Shown here: positions 44,768-55,152 of the stretch, in pieces
How the letters are laid out: each line of letters begins with the position of its first letter
How positions within the stretch are numbered: the first letter of the stretch is position 1
Source: Bizionia saleffrena
GTDB lineage: Bacteria > Bacteroidota > Bacteroidia > Flavobacteriales > Flavobacteriaceae
Assembly (NCBI RefSeq): GCF_008086175.1
Contig: NZ_VSKM01000008.1
Coordinates: forward strand, 1 to 64,000
DNA: 64,000 nt
Direction: 5' to 3'
Position numbers and translations under genes: made by a program
Notes under the pieces: model-generated
What the model was told of the DNA's origin: nothing
The model's database searches: none
Seen by the model: the letters and a program-made list of their open reading frames with translations, nothing else

Positions 44768-45871
44768 TTATTTAGATTTTATGTTTTCTATAAATTGATC
44801 GAATAGATAATTAGCATCATTTGGCCCTGGACTAGCTTCCGGGTGGTATTGCACCGAGAATACATTTTTAGATTTCATTTTAATACCTGCAACAGTATTA
44901 TCATTTAAATGAATGTGTGTAATCTCAATATCCGAATGTGCCTCGGCTTCTTCTCTGCTAATAGCGAAACCATGATTTTGAGAGGTGATTTCTCCCTTCC
45001 CTGTCACTAAATTTTTTACTGGGTGATTAATCCCGCGATGGCCATTATGCATTTTATAAGTAGTAATTCCATTGGCTAAAGCAATGATTTGATGCCCTAA
45101 ACAAATTCCGAAAAGCGGTAAATTTCTACTGATTATTTCTTTTGCTAATTCTTGTGCTTCCATCAAAGGCTCTGGATCTCCAGGGCCGTTAGATAAGAAA
45201 TAGCCATCAGGATTCCAGCTACTCATTTCTTCGAAAGAAGCATTGTAAGGATACACTTTTATATAGGCATCTCTTTTAGCAAAATTAATTAGAATGGATT
45301 TCTTTATACCGATATCTAACGCGGCTATTTTAATTGAAGCGTTTTCATCTCCTATAAAATAGGGTTCTTTAGTCGATACTTTTGAGGCTAATTCAAGACC
45401 ATTCATATCTGGAGTATCGGCTAAAAGCGTCTTTAATCCTTCGATATTATCGACGTCTGTAGACATAACAGCATTCATTGCACCGTTATCTCTAATGTAG
45501 CTTACCAACGCTCTTGTATCGACATCTGAAATGGCTAACAAATTGTTTTCATTTAGGAAGTCTTCTAATGAGCCTGTTGCGATATCTCTTGAATAATCGT
45601 AACTAAAGTTTTTACAAATTAAACCAGCGATTTTTATAGAATCTGATTCTACATCGTTTTTAGTAACACCATAGTTACCAATATGTGCATTGGTAGTTAC
45701 ACATAGCTGACCGAAGTAAGACGGATCCGTAAAAATTTCTTGATATCCTGTCATGCCGGTATTAAAACATACTTCACCAACAGCGCTACCCTCTCTACCT
45801 ACAGCTTTACCATGAAAAATAGTGCCATCTGCGAGTAAGACAATTGCTTTTTTAAGTTTTTGATATTTCAT
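44768..45871 (-). CDS. carA: Carbamoyl-phosphate synthase small subunit
   Basis: The glutaminase subunit that feeds ammonia to CarB for pyrimidine and arginine synthesis. It is 367 residues from the ATG at 45871; an in-frame TTG 9 nt upstream is rejected. The N-terminal CPSase domain has LADGTIFHGKAVG and EVCFNTGMTGYQEIFTDPSY. The class I glutaminase has LSNGPGDPEP, FGICLGHQIIALA (nucleophile Cys) and VQYHPEASPGPND (His and Glu). No carB is in the window. It follows the rplQ terminator by about 30 nt, so its promoter is very close to that hairpin. Confidence 0.97.
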   Translation of the reverse strand: MKYQKLKKAIVLLADGTIFHGKAVGREGSAVGEVCFNTGMTGYQEIFTDPSYFGQLCVTTNAHIGNYGVTKNDVESDSIKIAGLICKNFSYDYSRDIATGSLEDFLNENNLLAISDVDTRALVSYIRDNGAMNAVMSTDVDNIEGLKTLLADTPDMNGLELASKVSTKEPYFIGDENASIKIAALDIGIKKSILINFAKRDAYIKVYPYNASFEEMSSWNPDGYFLSNGPGDPEPLMEAQELAKEIISRNLPLFGICLGHQIIALANGITTYKMHNGHRGINHPVKNLVTGKGEITSQNHGFAISREEAEAHSDIEITHIHLNDNTVAGIKMKSKNVFSVQYHPEASPGPNDANYLFDQFIENIKSK

Positions 45872-45903
45872 TGATTCCAAAAGTTTGACAAAATTGCATA
45901 AAA

Positions 45904-45934
45904 AAAAGGATAAACTAAAATAGTTTATCCTTTT
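45904..45934 (-). terminator. Terminator of the ribosomal supercluster after rplQ
   Basis: AAAAGGATAAACTA and TAGTTTATCCTTTT are perfect 14-bp arms around AAA, 23 nt after the rplQ stop. It closes a run of 32 genes. Confidence 0.93.
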
Positions 45935-45957
45935 ATTTTAAATGCTTATTAACATTT

Positions 45958-46431
45958 TTATTCTTCTTCTTCGTTAGAAGCTTTAGAAGCCGTATCTGCA
46001 GCTGGTTGAGTTTTACCTCCTCTTCTACTTCTACGCGTCGTTTTCTTTTCAGCTTTACCAGCATTATAGATTTCGTTGTAATCAACTAATTCTACCATTG
46101 CCATATCAGCGTTATCTCCTAAACGATTTCCTAACTTAATAATACGTGTGTATCCACCTGGACGATCACCTACCTTAGCTGCTACATCTCTAAATAATTC
46201 TGTAACGGCCTCTTTTTGTCTTAATCTAGAAAAAACAATACGTCTGTTGTGTGTTGTATCTTCTTTAGATTTTGTGATCATAGGTTCAACAAATTGCTTT
46301 AAAGCTTTAGCTTTAGCTACAGTAGTATTAATACGTTTGTGTTGTATTAAAGAACAAGCCATATTTGCTAACATTGCTTTTCTATGCGCTGTTTGTCTCC
46401 CTAAGTGGTTTACTTTTTTTCCGTGTCTCAT
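45958..46431 (-). CDS. rplQ: 50S ribosomal protein L17
   Basis: 157 residues. The conserved core ([37 protein letters not shown]) ends near residue 118. A basic-then-acidic C-terminal extension ([11 protein letters not shown]..., EEEE) is typical of Bacteroidota L17. Last gene of the alpha part, 61 nt after rpoA and before a strong terminator. Confidence 0.97.
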   Translation of the reverse strand: MRHGKKVNHLGRQTAHRKAMLANMACSLIQHKRINTTVAKAKALKQFVEPMITKSKEDTTHNRRIVFSRLRQKEAVTELFRDVAAKVGDRPGGYTRIIKLGNRLGDNADMAMVELVDYNEIYNAGKAEKKTTRRSRRGGKTQPAADTASKASNEEEE

Positions 46432-46492
46432 GACATTTAGTTTTAATCACCATCTTGCTACTACTCGTTATAGAGGAGCAAAATATGATGTT

Positions 46493-47485
46493 TTAATCTT
46501 TATCTAGTTTATATTTTGATAAGTCCATTCCGAAGTTTAAACCTTTAACATTTACTAGTTCTTCTAGTTCTGTTAATGATTTTTTACCAAAGTTACGGAA
46601 CTTCATTAAATCATTTTTATTGAATGATACTAAGTCTCCTAAAGTATCTACTTCCGCAGCTTTTAAACAGTTTAGTGCACGTACAGATAAATCCATATCA
46701 ACTAATTTTGTTTTAAGCAACTGTCTCATATGAAGCGATTCTTCATCGTAAGTTTCAGTTTGCGCTATTTCATCAGCTTCTAATGTTATTCTCTCATCTG
46801 AGAATAACATAAAGTGGTGAATTAACGTTTTGGCTGCTTCAGTTAAAGCATCTTGAGGCGATATAGATCCGTCTGATTGGATCTCGAAAACTAGTTTTTC
46901 GTAATCTGTCTTTTGTTCTACTCGGTAGTTCTCGATACTGTATTTTACGTTTTTTATAGGCGTATAAATCGAATCTGTAAAGATCGTTCCAATTGGCGCT
47001 GAAGCTTTCTTATTTTCTTCTGCAGGAACATAACCTCTACCTTTTTCGATAGTAAGTTCCATATTAAAATTAACTTTAGATTCTAAGTTACAAATAACTA
47101 AATCTGTATTTAATACTTGGAATCCTGAGATAAATTTCTGAAAGTCACCAGCTGTTATTTGATCTTGTCCTGAAATAGAAATTGAAACAGATTCGTTATC
47201 AACATCTTCAATTTGTCTTTTAAAACGTACTTGTTTTAAATTCAAAATCATTTCAGTCACATCTTCTACTACACCAGCAAGTGTTGAGAATTCGTGGTCT
47301 GCACCTTCGATTCTAACTGATGTAATTGCAAATCCTTCAAGAGAAGATAGTAAAACTCTTCTAAGAGCATTCCCTATTGTTAATCCGTAACCTGGTTCTA
47401 AAGGTCTAAATTCAAATTTACCTTCGAAGTCGGTAGAATCAATCATGATTACTTTATCGGGCTTCTGAAAATTAAATACTGCCAT
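46493..47485 (-). CDS. rpoA: RNA polymerase alpha subunit
   Basis: 330 residues. The N-terminal assembly domain (1-230; [20 protein letters not shown] and the GYVPAE loop) dimerises to start polymerase assembly. The C-terminal domain (about 255-325; [36 protein letters not shown]) contacts DNA and regulators. It is transcribed with rpsD (21 nt upstream) and rplQ, the standard alpha-operon order. Confidence 0.98.
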   Translation of the reverse strand: MAVFNFQKPDKVIMIDSTDFEGKFEFRPLEPGYGLTIGNALRRVLLSSLEGFAITSVRIEGADHEFSTLAGVVEDVTEMILNLKQVRFKRQIEDVDNESVSISISGQDQITAGDFQKFISGFQVLNTDLVICNLESKVNFNMELTIEKGRGYVPAEENKKASAPIGTIFTDSIYTPIKNVKYSIENYRVEQKTDYEKLVFEIQSDGSISPQDALTEAAKTLIHHFMLFSDERITLEADEIAQTETYDEESLHMRQLLKTKLVDMDLSVRALNCLKAAEVDTLGDLVSFNKNDLMKFRNFGKKSLTELEELVNVKGLNFGMDLSKYKLDKD

Positions 47486-47506
47486 ATTTGCGATTTCTAT
47501 CAGTTA

Positions 47507-48112
47507 TTATTTAGAGTATAATTCGACTATGAATTGCTCATTGATGTTTTCTGGGATTTGGATTCTAGCAGGAATAGAAACGTAAGTTCCTTGTTTCGTG
47601 TCGTTATTCCAAGTAATCCACTCGTATACGTTACTTGAGCTAGATAAAGATCTATCTATAGTGTCAAGTGATTTTGATTTTTCTCTAACCGCAACAACAT
47701 CTCCACTTTTCAAGTTGTAAGATGGTACGTTTACTAACTCACCATTTACAGTAATGTGTCTGTGAGAAACTAACTGTCTTGCTGCGCTACGTGTAGGTGC
47801 AACACCCATTCTAAATACAACGTTGTCTAATCTAGACTCACATAATTGTAATAAAACTTCACCTGTAATTCCAGGAGATGCTGTAGCTTTTTTAAACATA
47901 TTTCTGAATTGTTTTTCTAAAATACCGTAAGTATATTTAGCTTTTTGCTTTTCCATTAATTGGATTGCATATTCAGATTTTTTTCCACGTCTTCTTGCGT
48001 TACCGTGTTGACCTGGAGGGTAATTTCTTTTCTCGAAAGCTTTATCGTCTCCAAAAATAGCTTCGCCAAATTTACGTGCTATTTTAGTTTTAGGACCAGT
48101 ATATCTTGCCAT
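47507..48112 (-). CDS. rpsD: 30S ribosomal protein S4
   Basis: 201 residues. The S4 RNA-binding domain is at about 90-155 ([36 protein letters not shown]). The N-terminal zinc-ligand cysteines of some S4 forms are absent, leaving the C-minus type. It is the first gene of a re-initiated rpsD-rpoA-rplQ unit with its own promoter 100 nt upstream. S4 autoregulates the alpha operon in E. coli; that is not shown here. Confidence 0.97.
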   Translation of the reverse strand: MARYTGPKTKIARKFGEAIFGDDKAFEKRNYPPGQHGNARRRGKKSEYAIQLMEKQKAKYTYGILEKQFRNMFKKATASPGITGEVLLQLCESRLDNVVFRMGVAPTRSAARQLVSHRHITVNGELVNVPSYNLKSGDVVAVREKSKSLDTIDRSLSSSSNVYEWITWNNDTKQGTYVSIPARIQIPENINEQFIVELYSK

Positions 48113-48212
48113 TTCTAATTGTTTTTTAAAGAGTGATTATGAATTAAGGTCTTAATCTTATCCTTCGATAATCGTTGTTCTCTTATTAATACTTGATTAT
48201 TTTTATAATTTG

Positions 48213-48241
48213 CAAATTTAAACATAAAAAATTAATACCAA
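48213..48241 (-). promoter_or_regulatory. rpsD-rpoA-rplQ promoter
   Basis: On the minus strand TTG (48239-48241), an 18-nt spacer and TAAATTTG (48213-48220) fit the Bacteroidota consensus. The expected leader before rpsD is about 95-100 nt. Confidence 0.75.
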
Positions 48242-48268
48242 CTATAAATTAATTATAATTGATATTAA
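48232..48268 (-). terminator. Terminator-like hairpin between rpsK and rpsD
   Basis: On the minus strand TTAATATCAA pairs with TTGGTATTAA (one wobble), followed by six T. It lies 19 nt after the rpsK stop, and its 3' arm contains the -33 TTG of the rpsD promoter. Confidence 0.6.
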
Positions 48269-48286
48269 TTCATTTTTCTGAATAAA

Positions 48287-48679
48287 TTATACTCTTCTAC
48301 GTTTAGGAGGGCGACATCCATTGTGAGGTAAAGGCGTAACATCAATAATTTCTGTTACTTCAATTCCTGCATTATGGATAGAACGGATAGCAGATTCTCT
48401 ACCGTTACCTGGTCCTTTTACATAAACTTTAACTTTTTTAAGTCCGGCTTCTTTAGCAACTCCAGATGCATCTTCTGCAGCTAATTGAGCTGCGTAAGGT
48501 GTGTTCTTTTTAGAACCTCTGAATCCCATTTTACCAGCAGATGACCATGATATAACGTCACCTTTCTTATTTGTTAAAGACACAATAATGTTGTTAAAAG
48601 AAGCAGTAATGTGAGCTTCCCCAACCGCGTCAATTATAACTTTACGTTTTTTTATGCTTTTAGTATTTGTCTTTGCCAT
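48287..48679 (-). CDS. rpsK: 30S ribosomal protein S11
   Basis: 130 residues. Family signatures are [39 protein letters not shown] and the C-terminal [18 protein letters not shown]. It builds the 30S platform near the mRNA exit. It lies 8 nt after rpsM and is followed by the terminator-like hairpin that separates it from rpsD. Confidence 0.98.
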   Translation of the reverse strand: MAKTNTKSIKKRKVIIDAVGEAHITASFNNIIVSLTNKKGDVISWSSAGKMGFRGSKKNTPYAAQLAAEDASGVAKEAGLKKVKVYVKGPGNGRESAIRSIHNAGIEVTEIIDVTPLPHNGCRPPKRRRV

Positions 48680-48687
48680 ACTACTTA

Positions 48688-49062
48688 TTATTTAGTTGCT
48701 TTTTTCTTATTGGCAACTGTTTTTCTTCTACCTTTTCTAGTTCTAGAGTTGTTTTTAGTACGTTGCCCTCTCAATGGAAGACTCGCTCTATGACGTATAC
48801 CTCTGTAACATCCAATATCCATTAATCGCTTAATGTTCATTTGAGTTTCAGAACGTAATTCACCTTCAATAGTAAAAGTTCCAACAGCTTCACGGATCGC
48901 TCCAATTTGCTCATCTGTCCAATCTTGTACTTTGATGTTCTCATCAACATTAGCCGTTGATAAAATCTCTTGAGCTCTACTTCCCCCTACACCATAGATG
49001 TAAGTTAATGAAATCACTCCTCTTTTCTGTTTTGGTATGTCTACACCTGCAATTCTTGCCAT
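48688..49062 (-). CDS. rpsM: 30S ribosomal protein S13
   Basis: 124 residues. [20 protein letters not shown] opens the helix-two-turn-helix core. [20 protein letters not shown] is the S13 signature, and a basic tail ([13 protein letters not shown]) follows. It sits in the 30S head and contacts P-site tRNA. It starts 2 nt after rpmJ. Confidence 0.98.
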   Translation of the reverse strand: MARIAGVDIPKQKRGVISLTYIYGVGGSRAQEILSTANVDENIKVQDWTDEQIGAIREAVGTFTIEGELRSETQMNIKRLMDIGCYRGIRHRASLPLRGQRTKNNSRTRKGRRKTVANKKKATK

Positions 49063-49064
49063 AA

Positions 49065-49181
49065 TTACCCTTGTCTTTGTTTGAATCTAGGATTCTTTTT
49101 GTTAATGACGTAAAGTCTACCTTTTCTACGCACGATTTTACAATCTGCACTTCTTTTTTTAACTGATGCTCTTACTTTCAT
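49065..49181 (-). CDS. rpmJ: 50S ribosomal protein L36 (zinc-free form)
   Basis: 38 residues, found by reading the 123-nt space between infA and rpsM. It begins [20 protein letters not shown] and ends [11 protein letters not shown]. Three of the four zinc ligands of the standard form (Cys-x2-Cys ... Cys-x4-His) are replaced; only Cys14 remains. This C-minus form is usual in Flavobacteriaceae. It is 5 nt after infA and 2 nt before rpsM. Confidence 0.96.
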   Translation of the reverse strand: MKVRASVKKRSADCKIVRRKGRLYVINKKNPRFKQRQG

Positions 49182-49186
49182 CGTAA

Positions 49187-49402
49187 TTAGTATCTATAAG
49201 TTATGCGAGCCTTACTTAAATCGTAAGGGCTCATTTCTAATTTTACTTTATCACCTGGTAATAATTTAATATAATGCATACGCATTTTACCGGATATATG
49301 TGCAGTCACAATGTGACCATTTTCTAATTCAACACGAAACATAGCATTAGATAATGCTTCTATAATTGTTCCGTCTTGTTCTATTGCTGCTTGTTTTGCC
49401 AT
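49187..49402 (-). CDS. infA: Translation initiation factor IF-1
   Basis: 71 residues, a single S1/OB-fold domain: [22 protein letters not shown], the [19 protein letters not shown] core and [22 protein letters not shown]. It binds the 30S A site during initiation. It lies 10 nt after secY and 5 nt before rpmJ, the common spc-alpha junction order. Confidence 0.98.
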   Translation of the reverse strand: MAKQAAIEQDGTIIEALSNAMFRVELENGHIVTAHISGKMRMHYIKLLPGDKVKLEMSPYDLSKARITYRY

Positions 49403-49412
49403 AGTATAATAT

Positions 49413-50765
49413 TTAAGCTACTGCTTTTCTATTTTTACCAGTTTTCATCAAGCCATCATAGTGTCTATTTAACAAGTAAGAATTTACTTGTTGCATAGTG
49501 TCAATTGCAACTCCAACCAAAATTAATAATGATGTACCACCAAAAAATAGAGCCCATCCAGATTGTACGTTTAACAACTTAACTATAAACGCCGGGAACA
49601 CAGCTATTAGTGCCAAGAATATAGAACCTGGTAAGGTGATTTGTGACATAATTTTATCAAGATATTCAGATGTTTCAGAACCCGGACGAATGCCTGGAAT
49701 AAAACCTCCACTTCTTTTTAAATCGTCTGCCATTTTATTTGTTGGTACCGTAATTGCCGTATAAAAATAAGTAAAAACTATAATTAAGAAAGCAAATAAA
49801 ATGTTGTACCATAGTCCAAATATGTCTGAGAAATTAGCTTGCATCCATTGTCCAGTTGCAGTCCCTTCTAAGAAAGACGAACTCCCAATTAAACCTGGAA
49901 CAAACATAATCGCTTGAGCAAAAATAATGGGCATAACTCCTGAAGCATTCAGCTTTAAAGGTATAAATTGTCTTGCTCCACCAAACACGTTTTTCTCATA
50001 GCCTCCAGTTGCAGATCTTCTTGCATATTGAACAGCTATTTTTCTAACAGCCATTACTAACATTACACATCCTAAAATAATAGCCATCCAAATTACCAAT
50101 TCAAAAAGAATCATCATTACGTTATTACCAGTCTCTATTCTAGATACTGCATTTTGTAAAAATGACTTAGGCATATTTGCAATAATACCTACCATAATTA
50201 ATAATGAAATACCATTACCAATTCCTTTATCTGTAATTTTTTCTCCTAACCACATTGCGAATACACACCCTGTTACTAAGATAACTATAGAAGAGAAGTA
50301 GAACACCCCTCCTTGACCTAATAAGAAGGCCGATTCAGGGATACCAAACATAGTACTTAAACTCGCTAAATAACCTGGCGCTTGCACTAAACAAATTGCT
50401 ATGGTTAACCATCGTGTAATTTGAGTAATTTTTTTCTGACCACTAGCCCCTTCTTTTTGTAGTTTTTGTAGATAAGGAATTGCTATTCCCATTAACTGTA
50501 CTACAATTGAAGCGGATATATAAGGCATAATACCTAATGCAAATACAGAAGCATTAGCAAAAGCTCCCCCTGTAAACGCATTTAGTAACCCCATAATACC
50601 ATTTTCGGTACCGCTCTGTAAGTTTTCCAACTGTGCGGCATCGATTCCCGGTAAAACGATTTGGGCTCCAAAACGGTAAACTAATAATAGACCTAGTGTA
50701 ACTATGATTCTATTTCTTAGTTCTTCAATTTTCCAAACATTTTTTAAAGTCTCTATAAATTTCAT
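49413..50765 (-). CDS. secY: Protein translocase subunit SecY
   Basis: 450 residues with ten membrane helices. The plug and lateral-gate region has [16 protein letters not shown]. The cytoplasmic loops have [15 protein letters not shown] and [21 protein letters not shown]-like segments (here [20 protein letters not shown]). It forms the export channel with SecE and SecG and works with SecDF, encoded at 9344-12370. It lies 14 nt after rplO. Confidence 0.98.
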   Translation of the reverse strand: MKFIETLKNVWKIEELRNRIIVTLGLLLVYRFGAQIVLPGIDAAQLENLQSGTENGIMGLLNAFTGGAFANASVFALGIMPYISASIVVQLMGIAIPYLQKLQKEGASGQKKITQITRWLTIAICLVQAPGYLASLSTMFGIPESAFLLGQGGVFYFSSIVILVTGCVFAMWLGEKITDKGIGNGISLLIMVGIIANMPKSFLQNAVSRIETGNNVMMILFELVIWMAIILGCVMLVMAVRKIAVQYARRSATGGYEKNVFGGARQFIPLKLNASGVMPIIFAQAIMFVPGLIGSSSFLEGTATGQWMQANFSDIFGLWYNILFAFLIIVFTYFYTAITVPTNKMADDLKRSGGFIPGIRPGSETSEYLDKIMSQITLPGSIFLALIAVFPAFIVKLLNVQSGWALFFGGTSLLILVGVAIDTMQQVNSYLLNRHYDGLMKTGKNRKAVA

Positions 50766-50779
50766 ACTCTAAATTGGTC

Positions 50780-51232
50780 TTATAAAGTTACAGCTTCTCC
50801 ACCAGCAGCTTCAATTGCAGCTTTTGCTGAAGCAGTAAATTTATGAGCTGTTACATTAAGTTTTGATTTTAATTCGCCTCGTCCTAAAATTTTAACTAGT
50901 TCGTTTTTACCAACTAATCCTAAATCTACTAGCGTTCCAAAATCTAATGTACTTTCGATTTTTTTCTCATCAACTAATTTCTGTAAAGTATCTAAGTTAA
51001 CACCTTGATAGTCTACTCTGTTGATATTTGTAAAGCCAAACTTAGGTACACGTCTTTGAAGTGGCATTTGCCCTCCTTCAAATCCAACTTTCTTAGAATA
51101 ACCAGAACGAGATTTAGCTCCTTTGTGACCACGTGTTGCAGTACCACCTTTACCAGAACCTTGTCCTCTACCTATTCTTTTACCTTGAGTTTTAACTGAA
51201 CCTTCTGCAGGTTTTAAATTACTTAAATCCAT
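50780..51232 (-). CDS. rplO: 50S ribosomal protein L15
   Basis: 150 residues. The Gly/Lys-rich N-terminal extension ([40 protein letters not shown]) is diagnostic, and the C-terminal globular part has [20 protein letters not shown]. It supports 50S assembly. It lies 16 nt after rpmD. Confidence 0.98.
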   Translation of the reverse strand: MDLSNLKPAEGSVKTQGKRIGRGQGSGKGGTATRGHKGAKSRSGYSKKVGFEGGQMPLQRRVPKFGFTNINRVDYQGVNLDTLQKLVDEKKIESTLDFGTLVDLGLVGKNELVKILGRGELKSKLNVTAHKFTASAKAAIEAAGGEAVTL

Positions 51233-51248
51233 TTTTCAGTATTGTTTT

Positions 51249-51428
51249 TTAAGCTTCCTCAACAGAAACTAAGTGATTTACTTTTCTTACCATTCCTAGT
51301 ATACTAGAAGTGTTATCGTGCTCTACAGTTTGCCCAATCTTTTTAAGACCTAAAGCTACTAAAGTTTGCTTCTGAGTTTTAGTACGATTGATTGCGCTTT
51401 TAACTTTTGTTACTTTTATTTTTGCCAT
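51249..51428 (-). CDS. rpmD: 50S ribosomal protein L30
   Basis: 59 residues, found by translating the space between rplO and rpsE. It begins MAKIKVTKVKSAINRTKTQK, continues TLVALGLKKIGQTVEHDNT and ends VRKVNHLVSVEEA. This is the short bacterial L30 fold. It is 11 nt after rpsE, the expected spc-operon position. Confidence 0.96.
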   Translation of the reverse strand: MAKIKVTKVKSAINRTKTQKQTLVALGLKKIGQTVEHDNTSSILGMVRKVNHLVSVEEA

Positions 51429-51439
51429 TGCTTTAAATA

Positions 51440-51964
51440 TTAACTGTTAAAAACTTTTTCTAAAGAAATCCCTCTTTCACGAGCAATTGTTTTCGCATCT
51501 CTTAACTGTAGTAAAGCATCAAAAGTTGCTTTTACTACGTTATGTGGGTTTGATGAACCTTGTGATTTAGATAAAACATCATGTACTCCTACTGCCTCAA
51601 GAACTGTTCTTACAGCTCCACCAGCGATAACCCCTGTACCAGGCGCTGCAGGAATAATGTTTACTCTCGCTCCACCAAACTTACCTTTTTGTTCGTGTGG
51701 TAATGTTCCTTTCACTAAAGGAATACGTACTAAGTTTTTCTTAGCGTCTTCGATGCCTTTAGCAATTGCACTAGCTACATCTTTAGATTTACCTAAACCG
51801 TGACCTACTACTCCTGCTTCGTCTCCTACAACAACAATTGCCGAGAAACCGAAAGCTCTACCCCCTTTAGTTACCTTTGTTACCCTTTGTACACCAATTA
51901 AACGATCTTTAAGATCTAATCCACTTGGTTTTACTAACTCTGCACTTTTGTATTTATGATACAT
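51440..51964 (-). CDS. rpsE: 30S ribosomal protein S5
   Basis: 174 residues. The N-terminal double-stranded RNA-binding domain has [20 protein letters not shown] and [20 protein letters not shown]. The C-terminal domain has [20 protein letters not shown]. It contributes to decoding accuracy and mRNA helicase activity. It lies 6 nt after rplR. Confidence 0.98.
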   Translation of the reverse strand: MYHKYKSAELVKPSGLDLKDRLIGVQRVTKVTKGGRAFGFSAIVVVGDEAGVVGHGLGKSKDVASAIAKGIEDAKKNLVRIPLVKGTLPHEQKGKFGGARVNIIPAAPGTGVIAGGAVRTVLEAVGVHDVLSKSQGSSNPHNVVKATFDALLQLRDAKTIARERGISLEKVFNS

Positions 51965-51970
51965 AATTTC

Positions 51971-52327
51971 TTAGAATTTAAGTCCTGCTTCTCTAGCTCC
52001 TTCAGCTAATGATTTTACTCTACCGTGATATAAATAACCGCCTCTATCAAAAGCGATTGTTTCTACACCTGCCTTCAAAGCTTTTTCAGCAACCGATTTA
52101 CCTACCAAAGTAGCGATATCAGCTTTGCCTCCTGTTGCAGCACTAATGTCTTTATCTCTTGAAGATGCCGCGCTGATAGTTTTACCAGTTACGTCATCGA
52201 CCAATTGAGCATAAATTTCTTTATTACTTCTAAAAACAGATAATCTTGGCTTTGATTCAGTACCAGAGACAATTTTACGAATTCTGTTTTTAATTCTTAT
52301 TCTTCTTTCGTTTTTTGTTAACGCCAT
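51971..52327 (-). CDS. rplR: 50S ribosomal protein L18
   Basis: 118 residues. [35 protein letters not shown] and [20 protein letters not shown] are typical. It binds 5S rRNA with L5. It lies 10 nt after rplF and 6 nt before rpsE. Confidence 0.98.
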   Translation of the reverse strand: MALTKNERRIRIKNRIRKIVSGTESKPRLSVFRSNKEIYAQLVDDVTGKTISAASSRDKDISAATGGKADIATLVGKSVAEKALKAGVETIAFDRGGYLYHGRVKSLAEGAREAGLKF

Positions 52328-52337
52328 AACTTAATTA

Positions 52338-52880
52338 TTAAGCTGATTTACCTGCTTTTCTTCTTAACTCTTCACCTACAAATTTAATTCCTTTTCCTTT
52401 GTAAGGCTCTGGTGGTCTAAAGCCGCGAATCTTCGCTGCGATTTGCCCTACCAATTGCTTATCATGAGAAGTTAATTTGATAATTGGATTTTTACCTTTA
52501 TTTGAAACTGTTTCAACTGATACTTCTGGTGCTATACTCAAAACAATGTTGTGAGAAAACCCTAAAGCCATTTCTAGTTTTTGTCCTTGGTTACTTGCTC
52601 TGTAACCAACACCTACTAGTTCTAGTTCTTTAGTCCAACCTTTAGAAACTCCTTCTATCATATTATTTACTAAAGCTCTGAATAAACCATGTTTGGCTTT
52701 GTGATCTTTAATATCAGATGTACGTGTAACTATAACTTTTCCTTCTTCAACCTTTAAATCTACAGCATTGAAATTTTGAGTTAATTCTCCCAATTTTCCT
52801 GTTACTGTGATTACGTTATCTTTTACTTCTACAGTAACCCCTTCTGGAATTACTACTGGATTATTTCCTATTCTTGACAT
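52338..52880 (-). CDS. rplF: 50S ribosomal protein L6
   Basis: 180 residues, two repeated alpha/beta domains. It opens MSRIGNNPVVIPEGVTVEVK; the signature region is RGFRPPEPYKGKGIKF near the C-terminus. It is located near the factor-binding site. Its start is preceded by GGAG (52886-52889) five bases before the ATG, a Shine-Dalgarno-like sequence that I do not see before its neighbours. Confidence 0.98.
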   Translation of the reverse strand: MSRIGNNPVVIPEGVTVEVKDNVITVTGKLGELTQNFNAVDLKVEEGKVIVTRTSDIKDHKAKHGLFRALVNNMIEGVSKGWTKELELVGVGYRASNQGQKLEMALGFSHNIVLSIAPEVSVETVSNKGKNPIIKLTSHDKQLVGQIAAKIRGFRPPEPYKGKGIKFVGEELRRKAGKSA

Positions 52881-52898
52881 TTCTTCTCCTTTTTTAGA

Positions 52899-53297
52899 TT
52901 AGTAAACGTAACATAAAACTTCACCACCAACATTTTCTCTTTCTGCTTGTTTACCTGTCATAACACCGTGAGATGTTGAAACTATGGCAATACCAAGACC
53001 GTTAAGAATACGTGGTAAGTCGCTTGAACTAGAATATTTACGTAAACCAGGTTTACTTATTCTTTGGATCTTTCTAATTACAGGTTCTTTAGTATCCTTA
53101 TTATACTTAAGAGCTATTTTAATAGTTCCTTGTACTTTTGAATCATCGAACTTATAACTTAAAATATATCCTTGATCGAATAATATCTTAGTAATGTCCT
53201 TTTTTAAATTTGATGCAGGTATTTCAACTACTCTATGGTTAGCACGCACAGCGTTTCTAACTCTAGTAAGGTAATCTGCAATTGGATCTGTATACAT
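52899..53297 (-). CDS. rpsH: 30S ribosomal protein S8
   Basis: 132 residues. It opens with DPIADYLTRVRNAVRANHRV. The C-terminal signature is LNGLGIAIVSTSHGVMTGKQ, ending GGEVLCYVY. It binds helix 21 of 16S rRNA; in E. coli it also represses the spc operon. A 63-nt space precedes it after rpsN, the longest within this stretch. Confidence 0.98.
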   Translation of the reverse strand: MYTDPIADYLTRVRNAVRANHRVVEIPASNLKKDITKILFDQGYILSYKFDDSKVQGTIKIALKYNKDTKEPVIRKIQRISKPGLRKYSSSSDLPRILNGLGIAIVSTSHGVMTGKQAERENVGGEVLCYVY

Positions 53298-53360
53298 GTG
53301 TATTTATTTGCGGACTTGGTTTTTAAGTTTGCTTCTTAAACCTTAGTCCAATTTATAATT

Positions 53361-53630
53361 CTACCAGCTTGCTTTTCTAACTCCTGGTATTAATCCTTGG
53401 TTCGCCATTTCTCTAAACATTACACGAGAAAGACCAAATGTACGCATATAACCTCTTGGTCTACCCGTTAATTTGCATCTATTGTGTAGACGTACAGGTG
53501 AGGCGTTTTTTGGCAACTTTTGTAATGCTTCGTAATCTCCAGCTTCTTTCAAAGCTTTACGTTTCTCTGCATATTTAGCTACTGTTTTAGCTCTTTTCAC
53601 CTCGCGGGCTTTCATTGATTCTTTAGCCAT
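53361..53630 (-). CDS. rpsN: 30S ribosomal protein S14 (long, zinc-free form)
   Basis: 89 residues. [20 protein letters not shown] and [20 protein letters not shown] identify it. It lacks the paired CxxC motifs of the zinc-binding short form and belongs to the C-minus type. It is 3 nt after rplE. Confidence 0.98.
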   Translation of the reverse strand: MAKESMKAREVKRAKTVAKYAEKRKALKEAGDYEALQKLPKNASPVRLHNRCKLTGRPRGYMRTFGLSRVMFREMANQGLIPGVRKASW

Positions 53631-53633
53631 AAC

Positions 53634-54185
53634 TTAGTTTTTTTGAAAAGGTAACCCTAATTCAGTTAATAATGATTTTGCTTCTTTATCCGTATCGGCT
53701 GTTGTTACAAATGTAATATCCATTCCTGAGATTTTATTAACTTTGTCAATATTTATCTCTGGAAAAATAATTTGCTCAGTAACTCCTAAATTGTAGTTAC
53801 CTCTACCGTCGAATCCAGTTGCTTTAATTCCATTAAAATCTCTTACACGAGGCAAGGCTGAAGTAATTAAACGGTCTAAAAAGTCGTACATTTTTTCACC
53901 ACGTAAAGTTACTTTAGCGCCAATTGGCATTCCTTTACGTAATTTAAATGTTGCAACATCCTTTTTAGACAACGTTGAAATAGCTCTTTGTCCTGTTATA
54001 GACGTTAGTTCCTCCACTGCGTGATCCACTAACTTTTTGTCTGCTACTGCAGCACCAACACCTTTAGATAAAACTATCTTAGTTAGTTTTGGTACTTGCA
54101 TTACATTACTATAACCAAATTCTTCTGTAAGAGTTGCAATTATTTTGCTTTTATACTCTTCTTTGAGTCTAGGTGTATATGCCAT
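53634..54185 (-). CDS. rplE: 50S ribosomal protein L5
   Basis: 183 residues. Family blocks are [60 protein letters not shown] and [13 protein letters not shown]. It binds 5S rRNA and bridges to the 30S head. It lies 2 nt after rplX. Confidence 0.98.
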   Translation of the reverse strand: MAYTPRLKEEYKSKIIATLTEEFGYSNVMQVPKLTKIVLSKGVGAAVADKKLVDHAVEELTSITGQRAISTLSKKDVATFKLRKGMPIGAKVTLRGEKMYDFLDRLITSALPRVRDFNGIKATGFDGRGNYNLGVTEQIIFPEINIDKVNKISGMDITFVTTADTDKEAKSLLTELGLPFQKN

Positions 54186-54187
54186 AA

Positions 54188-54499
54188 CTATATTACTTCA
54201 TTAGATTTTTTAGAAAATCTTACTTTCTTATCTCCTTCTACTCTGTAACCTACACGTGTCGCTTCTCCTTTCGAAGTTAACAGTGATAGGTTAGAGATTT
54301 GAATTGGAGCTTCTTTTTCCACGATTCCTCCTTGAGGATTTTGCGCGCTAGGTTTAGTATGTTTTTTAACCATATTAATACCCTCTACGATCGCTTTGTT
54401 GTTATCTGTCAATACTTTTTGTACAACACCTTCAGATCCTTTGTGATCTCCAGCTATTACTTTTACAGTATCCCCTGATTTTATTTTAAGCTTTGTCAT
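54188..54499 (-). CDS. rplX: 50S ribosomal protein L24
   Basis: 103 residues from the ATG at 54499 ([20 protein letters not shown]). An in-frame TTG at 54511 abuts the rplN stop and is rejected. The KOW motif and [20 protein letters not shown] follow. An assembly-initiating protein near the tunnel exit. Confidence 0.96.
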   Translation of the reverse strand: MTKLKIKSGDTVKVIAGDHKGSEGVVQKVLTDNNKAIVEGINMVKKHTKPSAQNPQGGIVEKEAPIQISNLSLLTSKGEATRVGYRVEGDKKVRFSKKSNEVI

Positions 54500-54511
54500 C
54501 TGATTTATCAA

Positions 54512-54880
54512 TTAAAGCACTTCTGGTGCTAATGATACAATTTTCATGAATTGTTTATCACGAAGTTCTCTAGCAACCGGTCCAAAAACACGCGTTCCTC
54601 TCATTTCCCCTGTAGGGTTTAAAAGGACACAAGCGTTATCATCAAATCTTATATAAGATCCGTCTGGACGTCTCACTTCTTTTCTAGTACGAACAACTAC
54701 TGCTGTTGAAACGGCTCCTTTTTTAATGTTTCCATTAGGAGTCGATTCTTTAACTGTAACAACAATTTTGTCTCCTACAGAAGCATATCTTCTTTTAGTA
54801 CCACCTAGAACACGTATAGTTAATACTTCTTTTGCCCCAGTGTTATCTGCTACTTTTAGTCTTGATTCTTGTTGTACCAT
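54512..54880 (-). CDS. rplN: 50S ribosomal protein L14
   Basis: 122 residues. [20 protein letters not shown] opens the beta-barrel, and [20 protein letters not shown] is near the C-terminus. It sits at the subunit interface with L19. It starts 2 nt after rpsQ. Confidence 0.98.
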   Translation of the reverse strand: MVQQESRLKVADNTGAKEVLTIRVLGGTKRRYASVGDKIVVTVKESTPNGNIKKGAVSTAVVVRTRKEVRRPDGSYIRFDDNACVLLNPTGEMRGTRVFGPVARELRDKQFMKIVSLAPEVL

Positions 54881-54882
54881 AA

Positions 54883-55143
54883 TTACTTCGCTCTTTCAAT
54901 TATTTCAACTAATCTCCAACATTTAGATTTACTTAAAGGTCGTGTTTCCATGATCTTTACTGTATCTCCAATGTTACAGTCGTTTGTTTCATCGTGCGCA
55001 ACATATTTCTTTGTCTTTAACACGAATTTACCGTACATAGGATGTTTTACTTTTTTCACTTCAGCAACTACAATTGATTTTTGCATTTTGTTACTAGTAA
55101 CTACTCCTATACGTTCTTTTCTTAAGTTTCTTTTTTCCATCAT
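54883..55143 (-). CDS. rpsQ: 30S ribosomal protein S17
   Basis: 85-86 residues; two consecutive ATG codons (55143 and 55140) are possible starts. [20 protein letters not shown] and [20 protein letters not shown], then [17 protein letters not shown], are the OB-fold signatures. It lies 9 nt after rpmC. Confidence 0.97.
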   Translation of the reverse strand: MMEKRNLRKERIGVVTSNKMQKSIVVAEVKKVKHPMYGKFVLKTKKYVAHDETNDCNIGDTVKIMETRPLSKSKCWRLVEIIERAK

Positions 55144-55152
55144 TAAGCAGAA

